Shown one piece after another: positions 10,688-21,533 of a DNA stretch of 64,000 nt (positions are counted from its first letter, which is position 1; the number at the start of each line of letters is the position of its first letter). The stretch comes from Cadophora sp. MPI-SDFR-AT-0126 (Eukaryota > Ascomycota > Leotiomycetes > Helotiales > Ploettnerulaceae): assembly GCA_020747065.1 (NCBI GenBank), contig JAGMVK010000005.1, positions 1,302,001-1,366,000 on the forward strand. The letters run 5' to 3'. Position numbers and translations under genes: made by a program. Under the pieces are notes generated by a model. That model was not told the DNA's origin. It was given only the letters and a program-made list of their open reading frames with translations, and did no database searches.

Positions 10688-11881
10688 ATGGTTACGGAGA
10701 TGTACGCGAGCCACTTGCCACCATGGATCGCGCTACCAACACCAACACCTAGACATACACCATATCCAGGTTGGACGCAAATCCCTCAGCCCAATCTACA
10801 AACATATACCCAGTATGGAGTCTACCCCCTTTGGCCCGGCCTCCCCACCCAACCTCCAGCTCAACTAGCACGTCCACCTCCACGCACCAAAAGCTCCCTA
10901 TTACTCGCAGAGAAAGCCGACGCCGCTTCCCAAAAGCTCGAAGAAGAGCAAACTGAACAGGAAGACGCAAAGCTGCTAAGACAGATCGACTCCAGGATCA
11001 AGTTCGGAGACGAGTTAAGGCTGAGAATCTACCCAGCTCCGAGTGCGAGTGAGGCGACGAAGAGAGTAGAAGATGAGAAGAGGAGACGGGATGAAGAGGA
11101 TTTGCAGCACTTTAGGGCGGAAGACGAGGATAGGAAGCCCAGTCAGCGAATACAGGCTGGACTGTCGCCGATAGATGCAACGGTCAAGTCGTTGATGAAG
11201 GCTGAGGAGGACAGACAGCTACAGGAGAGAATCGAGAAGGCGGCAAGCCAGGGAAAGTTGGGAGGACTGGTGGAGGGCAGAGCGGGAGCAATTAGGGAGG
11301 AGGAGGAGAGATATCATCTTGCCACGGCAAGACGAAGACATTCCCGACTTCGAAACAGAAGTCAAAGTTCAGGTTCGGATTCCGAGCGTAGTAGAATTCG
11401 AAGTCAACATAGAACGGGAGGACGGAAATACGGTGGTGGAGAGGGCAGTCGAGGTACCCATGGGTCTGGAAGAAGAGGATTCGGGAACGGCTTTCACGAT
11501 CCACAGACTCTTCTTCCAATCGGTGCTGCCATTGCCATGTCGTATTCTCCTCGAGCTTCAGGCTATACGAGCCAGCCGCTAATTGCACCGCCTTCGAATT
11601 ACAATGCCTTTCAGCAGAACCAGGCTGTGTCGTACGCAGGCGGAAGAAGATATCCATACTACTACGAAGACGTTGTCCTTGCTTCTCAATTCGAAAGCAC
11701 TGCGAGAAGTATTTCGGACAAGCTCGACCAGTTCGGACAGGGACAACAACGTGTGCTGGACCGACTTGATCGCGTCGATACGCACTTGAGTCAAGGGCAC
11801 AAACGTATGATGAACCGATTTGGATATATGGGCAGGACGCTGGAGAATCTGAGTCAGAGATTCTTGAACGTCGGAATCTGA
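10688..11881 (+). CDS. Unrecognised charged, partly coiled-coil protein
   Basis: A single frame of 397 residues from the ATG at 10688 (context aaccATGG). An alternative start at 10487 would add 67 residues. I do not recognise a domain. Residues 1-65 are Pro-rich. Residues 70-220 are rich in Glu, Lys, Arg and Gln with heptad-like stretches, suggesting helical or coiled-coil structure. Next comes an Arg/Ser/Gly-rich segment containing RNRSQSSGSDSERSR, which resembles RS-type phosphorylatable regions. The C-terminal 80 residues hold a Tyr-rich YPYYYEDV patch and a conserved-looking helix with repeating LDR and MNR motifs. There is no signal peptide or membrane span. The composition suggests a scaffold or nuclear protein, but no function can be assigned. 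Confidence 0.6.
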   Translation: MVTEMYASHLPPWIALPTPTPRHTPYPGWTQIPQPNLQTYTQYGVYPLWPGLPTQPPAQLARPPPRTKSSLLLAEKADAASQKLEEEQTEQEDAKLLRQIDSRIKFGDELRLRIYPAPSASEATKRVEDEKRRRDEEDLQHFRAEDEDRKPSQRIQAGLSPIDATVKSLMKAEEDRQLQERIEKAASQGKLGGLVEGRAGAIREEEERYHLATARRRHSRLRNRSQSSGSDSERSRIRSQHRTGGRKYGGGEGSRGTHGSGRRGFGNGFHDPQTLLPIGAAIAMSYSPRASGYTSQPLIAPPSNYNAFQQNQAVSYAGGRRYPYYYEDVVLASQFESTARSISDKLDQFGQGQQRVLDRLDRVDTHLSQGHKRMMNRFGYMGRTLENLSQRFLNVGI

Positions 11882-12853
11882 GCGATGGCATGCGGTAACA
11901 TAGATACTCTTCGTCTTTGGAAATGACTTAGAGGGTGATGAAGGCCAAACGGGAGACTATGCGGCGATAATCTGCCATGCTCCCGCTGGAAAAGGATGGA
12001 GCTGGCTGAAGGATTTGAAATTGGGATCTGTATCTGTAGACATGCAACTTGGGACACATAGATGGTTGGCGTTTTGTGCTTGGTTTCTGAGATATTGAAA
12101 TAGAACAATGGGAGGCATATGTCATTACAAACGTTTCCCCGTTTTGTTGCACAATTTCTGCTCTCCCACCTTCTCAGCCTTCTTACTCGACGGTATATAA
12201 CAATTTAAATTGGACTGCTGGCTATGTCAGACTTGAGTAGGACCTCACAATCTCCACCTACATCCGTCGAGTCCACGATTGATGACTCGCCGGTATTCTG
12301 AACCAGTATCTCACAACAGCTTGATGGCCAGCTGAACAGCAAAGGAACCGTATGCTCGTCAGCTTCCGCCTCAACTCTTAGATTCTGAATATCTGCCGGT
12401 GTGAGTCTTGAGTATCAAGAAGAGCTTGTATCTTTGGAGTAGTGGTCGAGGCAGCACACGTAAGGGAAGTCTCACCTTGGTCAGGACAGGGCAATGTACG
12501 ATTGGTTGTAGTGTTTTTGTATTTTGTATTTACTTCTCCATATCAAAAGCATTCATGAAAGAGCCAGTGCAACGATGCAATCATCTACCACCACGGCCAG
12601 CAAAAGCCAGCTAAATAGAGAAATGACCATCGTGCGACTCGAAAATGCCGTCAACAAACAACAAGCTTCCGCAAACCATGTCTCAAAGAAATCCTCCCCA
12701 TTCCATTATGATTCCGATCAACAAAGTGACAGAAGAGAGAAAAGCACCATCCATCAGGTATCCCCATATAGCTTACACGAAAACCTCCCAATGTATATGC
12801 CTTCTTTGATTTCCGCCCATGTGTGAGACCAGAGATCCGAAAGGTTAAGAAGC
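11882..12853. other. Intergenic region between convergent genes
   Basis: No coding region could be supported. A TATATAA element at 12194-12200 on the + strand has no recognisable gene downstream before 12853. Confidence 0.45.
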
Positions 12854-13768
12854 TTATCCGAAGAGGTAGGCACCGAGAGCGAGGAAACCCAAGGTGAAGC
12901 CTGGGACAACCACGTTGCTAGCACCGCTCACACCAGTCTGCGTAGCAGATGGAGCAGGAACGGTTGGGCTAGAGTTGCCAGCTGGGTAGGTAACTACGAC
13001 AGCTGTGGTGGTGGTTGGAGAACTGGTCGCAGTGACAGGCTCCGAGATGTTGCTGTAGGCTGGAGTGGTAACAGGGACATAGCTCTCGGATGGGACGGTG
13101 GTCAAGGTGGATGAGAGGACTTCAGTGGAGCCAGTCTCAATGCTAGCGGTGATAGTTGAGCTTGGAACACCCTCAGCGGAGCTGGTAACAACGATGGAGC
13201 CTTCTTAGGGTTAGCATTTATATCTTGAACTCGCTGGAGACGCGGCGGTGAGTGTGAGGTGAGGGAGATACATACTTGGGACCTCAACGGTAGAGCTTGG
13301 GACCTCATAGGTAGAGCTTGGAGCCTCAGCTGTGGTGCTTGGAACCTCGACAGCTGAGCTTGAGACCTCAGAGGTGGTTGGGACCGGAGCGGGGGTCGAC
13401 TCGACTGGGGCTGGAGTAGAGGCCGAAGTCTCAACAACTGAAGCTGGAGTAGAGGTGACTGTGGTGAGGCACTCAGTAGAGCTGACGGTGGTGAGGACTG
13501 TAACGCTGCCACCAATGCAGTCTGTTTGTTGATGATCAGCCAAGGTCGCGTAAAGGCGAAAGTCAACAATCGATCGCGGGGCTCTCGAAAGAAACACCAT
13601 TGAGGGAGAGCAGATCGACGAAAAATGGGAGAAAGTGAGAACCTTACCAGTGTGAGTTGGCTCACAATGAACGACTGTGACTGTTGTAGTCTGGAAGAAC
13701 GTGTTGGTCATGACTGTGGCCATGGCCAAGCCAGAAGCACCCGAGGTGAGGAGGGTTGAGGTACGCAT
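12854..13768 (-). CDS. GPI-anchored Ser/Thr-rich cell-wall protein
   Basis: Three exons, 13768-13648, 13521-13276 and 13200-12854, with introns of 126 and 75 bp. The phases agree and the total is 237 residues. The N-terminus is weakly hydrophobic and could serve as a secretion signal. A small domain with two cysteines (HCEPTHTDC) follows, then TECLTTVTST and a long Ser/Thr/Pro/Val tract with degenerate repeats of the type EVPSST. This should be heavily O-mannosylated. The C-terminus ends in a hydrophobic stretch, VVVPGFTLGFLALGAYLF, preceded by small residues, which is a classic GPI-attachment signal. The probable role is a structural or surface protein of the wall. No catalytic domain is seen. 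The repeat number may vary between strains. Confidence 0.75.
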
Positions 13769-16606
13769 TTTGTCTGAAAACGAAGTGCAAGTTGGAAGTG
13801 AGGGTGTGGAAAGTAAAAGAGTATGATACGTAAGGCGATCGAGAAAGATCGAAGAGGTTGTCTCGTACCAAGATGGGGGGAAAACGAATGTGATTGTGTT
13901 GTTGTGAAAGAAACGCGACGTTGCCGGAGCGAGAAGGGGATTTTATCTTCGATAGGGCAGAATGGAGCTAACCGAATCACCACCAGCGGCACGTGGCAAT
14001 GAAGATATACCTGATCTCAATCAAAGCGAGCAGACAAGGCATCAAACCGGCAACCTGACGTAAGATCCCGTGATGCCGTCTATATTCATTCGTCCTTCAA
14101 CTTCTGATTAGTCGGCAAGGAAGGTATTCCCAACGTTGGATAGGGGAGTATGCTCGAAATAAACAACCCTCACTGCGCCGCAGTGTTTGTGGTAACGGCT
14201 CAGCAGGTTTCAATTGATCAGGGCAAAGCAGAACAGCACGCAACAGAAAGGAGGCAGATCAATCTCATATAGCCCGTCTCATCTCGAAGTAGGCAGATTG
14301 ACAGGCACTTACCCGTCTGTCCGGAACACCTCTAACATGTTGCCATAAGCATGAAGGAGTTATGGGCTGTTGAAGTATTTTCGTTTGCAAGCAAATCGAT
14401 CAAAGTGTTCAAAATGTTTCTGAAGAAGTATCCACACTTTCCACTTCAAGGGTAGCCTGACCTCCCTCCTGCTGCTTCCCTTCTCGGGTCATTGCAGCAT
14501 CCAAGTAGTACAGCAACACTCGCACTCTTTGCAGCCAATCACCACAGCTGACGGTTGTACCAGAGGATTACAGAAGCGGGAGAGTGGTAGTACAGAAGGC
14601 CGTTTCAGAGGGCGTGAAACATATACGAGAAACAAGAACAGGCAGTGTATTTCAAGGCAGAATACAGACACATTTCAGAGTGCAGTAGCACCAAGAATCG
14701 GGATATTCGATGCCATGAGACATAACAGTACCAGATATGTGGAAATACGGCCTATCTTAAACCTCAAGATGGCGAGAGGCAGGAAGAGTTGGCACTTCTT
14801 GCTTCAAAGCTTTGCGGATGGCCAAGAAGATGCAAACGGCTTCTCGTACCCGCATTCTGCTCTGCTGAGCCTTCTCTCGCCAGGAACGAGGTTGTCGGAC
14901 ACCAACAAGACTTTGACAGGTTAGCAAGTCCTACTTTGCAGATGCCATGGTGCTAGTCAACACGTTGTATCCTGCGCAAGTCTGCCTTGAAAACCGCGCG
15001 TCTCTTCCGGCAGTTGCGCCAGTGACCGAAGACTGGCCAGGCCACCAACAAGCGGTCTTATAGGCACATATGGCGTATTGTTTATTGCCATAAGATCAGT
15101 CAGACAGCAACTACACCGGCGGAACGGAAAGAGCGACGTGGCAGGAACTGTTGCCTCGAAGGCAGTGCAAAGTTGGGAGAGACTGACGAGGATGACTCTT
15201 CCTGCGTCGAGCCTTGGACTTCTTATCTCATGATTTAGAGCGGCTGGGTATGTCTTGGCCTATGATATTTCGGAATTATCCCACTCGTCTCTGGTAATCT
15301 GTGAGATGAACATGCACTTAGGAGGGTTGACGACGAAAAGCAGGCAATTGAGAATTGACGTTGCTAAGCCCACTAGTTGGCGTTCTCACAAGTACGTTCC
15401 GAATTTCTCGGAAGAGTTCAGTGTATACCAGCCAAGACCAGCTCACTCTACCCAAGCCTTCTTCCTCCTTTTCATCTCGTCAACACCAACTGCCAGTCCA
15501 AGCTCTTCCATCTTATCTTTGAATTCCTACACCTTTCTTCCAAATGATTTTTGGCGATGTCATCACATGAAGTCCAGTGGACTCTATGAGACTCATGATG
15601 GCCATTGGCTGCAGAGCCAAGACTAATTTACAGGGAAGACTTGCTCCGAAATTCCATGTCTCATCAATTTTAAGTTTGGTTGTTAAAATCTATGTTCAGC
15701 ATCCTGAAATAGCTGGGCACAGATGAGGTCAGTGACTTTGCCTTCAGCTTCCTACCTCGCTTCTTTCCGCCTCGTGAGAAGATTAAAGAATCTGCCAAAG
15801 CTTTCTCCATACATATGACACGTTCGCACCTCCCCAAACCTACACAATTCCTCAAGTCAATTTACGAATACGTTTCCAAGATCATAGTAAGCTGGACTTC
15901 CCGTTTCAAACAGAATGAAGAGCCATTCCTATGAAGGCAGCTCGATATCTCCTCCGAAGCCATCTTCTTATTTCATCTTATTATCCTCTATTTACCGGAG
16001 TGACAAGACAGAAGTCTGCTGTCAGCCCCCATTGGCATTTTCTACCCCGCATAGCAAGTTCAAGTTATGCCACCAGTGGGCAGGGTTTGCTTCCTTTCTA
16101 CCGCCAAGGTGTTGTTCCAGACCTTAATTACTGCGGAATTTACCTATTCGTCTTCATGCGGTTGTGAGTTCTCCTTGGCAGCCAAGATCGGCATTGGTAT
16201 CTGCAGGGGAACCGAGTTGAGGAGGCCAGAGCATAGCACAAACGCCAAGAACGGGGCATACCCAGAAACGCAAATGTTTACTGTCTGTGACGGCACGACT
16301 CCGACAAGTCAGTAAAGTTGACTTTTCTCGCTTGATTTTCTAATGATTTTGGACTTGGCGAGACACTTTTTTTCTTCAGCGAATACGTGTTGCCAAGATC
16401 AGCAGCAAGGCTGTGTTATCACGTAGGCGAGGCTTCCTGGCAGGAAGTCAAAAATTAAGATTGCACCCAAGATCGGGATGAGATCAGCTATCGTGATGTC
16501 TTGGAAGAAGTGCAAGACATGACTATAAGTTCTGGTGCTGCCGCTGTCAATCAAGTGTTGGTTAGCTGCAGCACTCCAGCCTACACTCGGTATTTTCAAT
16601 CTAATC
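13769..16606. other. Gene-poor stretch
   Basis: 2.8 kb lacking any frame with protein-like composition, splice-consistent exons or family motifs on either strand. Its left end is the promoter of the GPI-protein gene. A short non-coding RNA cannot be excluded from sequence alone. Confidence 0.45.
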
Positions 16607-17496
16607 ATGTTCTCCATATTGGTCATCATCGCTGCTATCCCAAGTATTATTGCTTGCCCACAACATGACCTTGCTGCTCGTGGCAAGAGCCTCAATAAAA
16701 GAGCTGACGGGGGGCAAGACTGGAGTTATGAAGCGTCGTACGATTGGGGCATGATCAACGAGAGTATGTACCTCCTATTCACCCAAAGCCACACTGTCGC
16801 TAAGAACTAGACTACACACTTTGCCAAACAGGCACCCAACAATCTCCTATCCAGTTGATGATCACTCAAGGTCTCTCTACAAGCCACAGTCCGAACTTCG
16901 ACGCGGCTTCTTACTCCGCCGTTTCTGGCGCTCTGTCTAACTGGGGATATGGTCCAGCTTTCACCACATCCACAAACTCAAGCATCAGCAACCGTCCAGC
17001 TATGACGTACGACAACACTACCCTCTATCTGAAAGGACTGCACATCCACTCTCCAGCCGATCACTCCGTGCAAGGCGACCGCTCGAAAGCAGAACTACAT
17101 CTTGTACACGCGGACGCATCGGGTAAAGAGCGTGGAGTCATTGCCATCCGTATCGATCCCGGAAACGCAGACTCGCGCTTCTTCTCCCAGATGCTTAGCC
17201 AGAATTCAAATAGTACCGTCCAAGGAACAACGAACCCCATTCCCAGCTTCAACTCGCAGGAGACCATTCCGATGAATCTCGATGTCTTGGAGGCTATTCG
17301 AGAGGTCAATATGTTCAACGATTTCTGGACGTATGAGGGTAGTTTGACGAGCCCGCCTTGTACAGAGGGTATAAGATGGTGGGTGGCTAGAAACACTTTG
17401 TATGTCAGCATCAAGCAGATGCAGGCGATCTTGGCTGTCAGTACTTTTTCGGCAAGGGTCGAGCAAGAAGTGTGGATGCATGGCATCAACAGGTAG
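16607..17496 (+). CDS. Secreted alpha-carbonic anhydrase
   Basis: Two exons, 16607-16763 and 16811-17496, with a 47-bp intron (GTATGT donor, CTAG acceptor), giving 280 residues. Residues 1-16 form a hydrophobic signal peptide ending before a Cys. A Lys-Arg pair at 31-32 looks like a Kex2 cut that would release the mature enzyme. The fold is alpha-type carbonic anhydrase, reversible CO2 hydration. The zinc ligands are visible as LHIHSPADH (His130, His132) and AELHLVH (His149). GTQQSPIQL near residue 60 and SLTSPPCTEG near the C-terminus are further family signatures, and the length is normal. NST and NTT sequons suggest N-glycosylation. Secreted fungal members are thought to act in acid tolerance, carbon capture or carbonate chemistry outside the cell. 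No key residue is missing. Confidence 0.88.
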
Positions 17497-18231
17497 AGGG
17501 GACCAGTAGGTGAACGCGGTAGGAAAGGGAGATCACATTCTTGTATATACCTTGATATGGAGCGTTTTGTATGTATCATCAGGAAAAAATCTAGATCAAA
17601 ATCAACATCAGTGCAAGATAGGCTGCATTGAATATGAAGCTAGCCAGAGAGACCATGACAGATGAACCTGAGAGACAAACACTAACACACGAAGAATGAC
17701 ATCGAGCCAGCATTTTGGCGAATTGCGGACGTGGAGAAGTGATGGCGGCATGATTAACATGGCAGAAAACTTCCTGCTCTTGGACTGAATTATGCGCGAA
17801 AACGCATTAATCATGGCGCCAAAGGCAGACCAGATGGTGGCCCGGTGCTTCGTTGTCACTCTCCCATGCCTTGATACGACTGCTTCCCACCTCACGATAC
17901 TAAGAGAGGCACAAAGAATCAGGCTATTGTGATGAGAGGATCAAGCACATGAGAATTGAGTGAAGCAATTAGAAAGAGAATGTATATAATGGCGGGGAAG
18001 TATTCGAAGTCCTGCAAGGTCAGCCATCAGGAATATCGTCCGTAAAGAAAAGATGTCAAGCAACGTTCTTGGTTTGGGAAACTTCGGATTCTGAAGCTCT
18101 TTGACGCACAGCTATACCTTCTAGCATGGGCCCCTTCTCTAATTAATCCTGGCAACGCTGGTTCAGCCTTTAAGTCCAGTCGTATGCCTTCATTCCATTT
18201 TACTCCATGTGGTCTCTCGATTGTCATGGTC
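17497..18231. other. Intergenic region between convergent genes
   Basis: This is the 3' flank of the carbonic anhydrase and cytidine deaminase genes. No gene was seen. A TATATAAT at about 17983 is not followed by a supportable gene. Confidence 0.45.
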
Positions 18232-18925
18232 TCAGCCTTGTGCCCCTGCAGAGCCTGGAGGAGGAAGAGCTTCGGGTCCGAAGGACATCGGAAGTAACTA
18301 CAAGGCATCAATAAGTATTTGCAAACGATTAGGACTTGAAATTGACGTACCTGTTCAAGTTTCATAACCACATATGCTCCATCCTTATCAAACATGAGTA
18401 TTGGTGTGTCCAGCTCGCAGAACTCGCGGATACTGCAGACGTCCAGTTAGTCCTTGTCCAAAATATCCGCCCCGTTGCAAAGCACCCCTCATCTCCCAAT
18501 CCCCACGCCCGGTTCCAATCCTCACTCCACCTCTCTGAGAAGCACAACAAATGTGGCAGAACTCACAACTGTCTGCACATTCCACACGGACTCGCAGGAG
18601 GAGAGATATCCGTCGCAACAGCCACAGCCTTGAACTTCCTATGCCCCTCCGTCACAGCCTTGCCAAACGCTACGCGCTCCGCGCAAGTCCCTACTGGGTA
18701 GGCAGCATTCTCAACGTTCGCACCATCGATATATTGGTCGTCATGTGTGAGGATTGAAGCTCCAACGCGGAAACGCGAGTATGGACAATACGCCGTGGCT
18801 TTAGACGCGGCACACCGTTTGTGGAGACTATGGAATTGGGTGTTGGTTATACCGTAGGTTGTGCAGGTTTGGGCGACGTCGGTCTCGTTGCTGGAGAGCA
18901 GGAGTTCGGGAGCTGGAGGTGGCAT
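18232..18925 (-). CDS. Cytidine deaminase
   Basis: Three exons, 18925-18567, 18432-18351 and 18297-18232, with introns of 134 and 53 bp, giving 168 residues. Zinc-dependent hydrolytic deamination of cytidine and deoxycytidine to uridine forms, in pyrimidine salvage. Visible motifs are the entry segment YCPYSRFRVGA, the GANVENAAYP loop, the catalytic TCAER (zinc Cys81, proton-shuttling Glu83) and PCGMCRQF (zinc Cys114 and Cys117). The small C-terminal exon supplies LLPMSFGPE, a conserved closing motif of the homotetrameric class. This confirms the third exon, whose 66 bases would be easy to miss. The length is normal for the family. Cytosolic; no targeting signal is seen. Confidence 0.9.
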
Positions 18926-19313
18926 TTTGGCAGGATTGAAGAAAGGGGAAGGGGAAGAAAACAGAACTACTCGTAAAGAAGAGTGAGAGTTGAAGAAAGA
19001 GGGGATGGAATGTGAGCTTGGTACGAAATTCCGGCGGGGTCCGACGACAGATGCCAGTTTAGGAAGGACTGACGTCCTATCGTCGACGCCGTGATTTTAC
19101 ATTCTGAGGTAGAGTTACGATTAGAAAGATGAGTGCTTTTTCTATCTCTAGATGAAGTTAATTTACCGTGTAGCTCCAACATTGCCTTTTTGTTTGCCTC
19201 ACGAATGGGGAAACATTGTCCAGTCCAACTGGTCTGGTTCATAGCACACAATCCGAGTTCGACAAGCAATGCTTCATGAACACCATTTCTATCCTTCCAT
19301 ATCGAAGACAATT
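18926..19313. other. Intergenic region
   Basis: Promoter of the cytidine deaminase gene and 3' flank of the SDR gene. Nothing else was seen. Confidence 0.5.
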
Positions 19314-20704
19314 TCATATTGGTACCGTCAAAGGATTCATCACGCTAGCTCCACCGTCGACCACTATATTTGCACCTGTCACATAACTACTAAATCCAGA
19401 AGCAAGAAACCCCGCTACACGACCAACTTCAATTGGCAAGCCAGCTCTTTCCAGGCCAATATCCTTCTTTTGTGCCTTTCTAATGTCAGCCTTGTGTGTG
19501 AGAACTTCGAATGGAAGCGGGCGTTATTTACCTCCTTGGATTGCAAGAATGAGGGAGGAAATTGAGCATTCATGCCTCTCATGTCGAACTGCGTCCTGTA
19601 AGCACCTCCTCTGGCTTGGCAATTTGTTGAAAACGTACGTTTTTCAGGTCAACACCCACGTCTATCTGGCCTGGTGAGATGCAGTTGATTCTCACTCCGG
19701 TTCCTACGCCGCTTCAGCATCTTCCAAAACTCTGCAACCACACTTGAAACCTACCTTTCAGCACAGCAACTCCCGCTCTCACAACTCCCAAAGCAGCATG
19801 CGAACTCATTGTATAACAAGGTCCCCAGCACCCGCCGTACGTACTCGCCACACTACTTACCACAATTATACTGCCGTATTCCCTTTCCTTCGGTGCTGCA
19901 TTAGGATATGCCTGTTTGGGCGTTGTCTTAGCCATAGCCGGTGGACCATATTTGAGCGCGAAGAATGGTGCCATCGAATTTGCCTCGAAGCATTTCTGCA
20001 GATCTGCAGGTGTTGTGGCGTCGAGAGAGGGGGGACCAAGGAGTCCAGATGAGCAAACCCAAACGTCTAGTCGTCCCCAAGAATTCAGCACGTCGTCAAT
20101 GAGGCCCAGAGTCTCTTCTTCTTTGGCAACATTGAACGGGTAGCCAATAATCTTTGTGTTGGGGCTGTCCGCAGCGACGGCTTCAGTGAGAGATGTATAG
20201 TCTGAGCTGGTGCCTTTGTCGCAGGCTGGGAAGATGTTGTGAGCATAAGCCCGAGGAGTTTATTAATCACTTGAACATACCGTAGATACATGCTGCACCG
20301 TGAGCTATATGAGGTCAGTACCAATGGCGTCTCGTTGCGAATGTTCAGCTTCTAAAATGTCGCAAACCAACTTCTACGGCTAAGGCACCCGGAGTCTCCC
20401 CCCGATGCCTGATGGAACAGTCGCCAGTCGACACTCAGAAACTCAAATGACTACAGTCCCCATATTCGATCGATTTTAACCTCCCGAATTCTCGAAATCA
20501 ACCGCACAAAGCTCCACCGTTCTAGATCCAAAACAAAAAGAAACCTCGAGACATACCAGCCAACTCCCTAATGATCGCCTGCCCAACTGGCTGCTGCGCA
20601 CCCGTAACAACACAGACAAACCCGTATAATTTCCCATCTGCACGATACGGGCTGAAGTGCTCTGAGTCCATCACAGAATTCGTAGTCGCGTGGGTATCTG
20701 ACAT
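19314..20704 (-). CDS. Atypical short-chain dehydrogenase/reductase
   Basis: Six exons, 20704-20557, 20304-20281 (24 bases), 20225-19755, 19703-19639, 19588-19532 and 19466-19314, giving 305 residues with consistent phase. A Rossmann fold of the classical SDR family is visible: TGAQQPVGQ at 34-42, CSSG at 115-118, Ser181/Ser182 in IVVSSVAS, Tyr195 in YTMSS, INCISPGQI, and a C-terminal YVTGANIVVDGG. Several signatures depart from the family. The second glycine of TGxxxGxG is Pro39, the NAG motif is SSG, and the active-site lysine of YxxxK is Ser199. NAD(P)-dependent redox activity is therefore doubtful. The exon 4/5/6 borders were chosen to keep FDMRGMN and KDIGLERAG in frame; they are less certain than the rest. 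It lies near an FAD monooxygenase on the same strand. Confidence 0.8.
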
Positions 20705-21533
20705 GTCGGCCTCCAATTTCCAGATTTGACCCTCTGGCAGACTCCAATTGATGAGAATAAAGAAAATATAAGACAGGTAAAGACAATGACAGCTTCGTTA
20801 GAAACACGAAAGAGCTCAAAAAGGCGAAGAAAAGGCAAAGAAAAGACTCTCCCGACAGCTCGAAGGAAAAAGTACAGTAGCGATAAGAGCTCCCCCTCCA
20901 CGGCACGGAGATCTACAATCATCGTCGTTCCTCCCCCGCGGAGCAGGGAATAGCTGTCTTGCAAAGCAGTTATCAACCAATGGCGGGCAGTGGATTGGTT
21001 GACAAACCGCCTGACTGCTGGCTCGCAAAATGCTTTTGGCGGCCACAGGAGAGTGGTGCTTCTCCGAGGCGGGATGACCTGTGGCGAATTAGCGATAAGA
21101 AACACATGATGGCGGGGTATCATTTCAGCACGTAGCATTTACTTATGCAATACGATAGTGGATGGTTTTTGTGGCAAACATTTCAAAGATACTCCGTCTA
21201 GAACGACCTACGCAAGTATTTCCTCTGGGATTTGCATCTTCTGTCCCAAGGTCTTTCTTGTAGTGCTTCCCTTATGGTACGATACCAGCCCGTCTCGCTT
21301 AGGAGCAAAAGACTGGCTACAACAATGATACGCAGGGGGACTTGTACGCCAGGTTCAGCCTTCATACATTTACAGGGAGCTTAAGCTCTGTTTTCCACAT
21401 GGAATCCATCATTTCAAACTTGCATTGCCAGCCCCAATGTTCTTGCAAACGTGCCAAAACGATGAACAGACACGAAGTCGCGAAATCGAATTGTTTCACA
21501 GCTCGCATCTTATAAGTACAAACGATACTTCGT
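20705..21533. other. Intergenic region
   Basis: Upstream flank of the SDR gene and 3' flank of the FAD monooxygenase gene. No coding region was seen. Confidence 0.5.

Noticed and set aside
13769..16606. Decayed transposon in the empty stretch
   Set aside because: No terminal repeats, target-site duplication, or transposase, integrase or reverse-transcriptase motif was seen on either strand.
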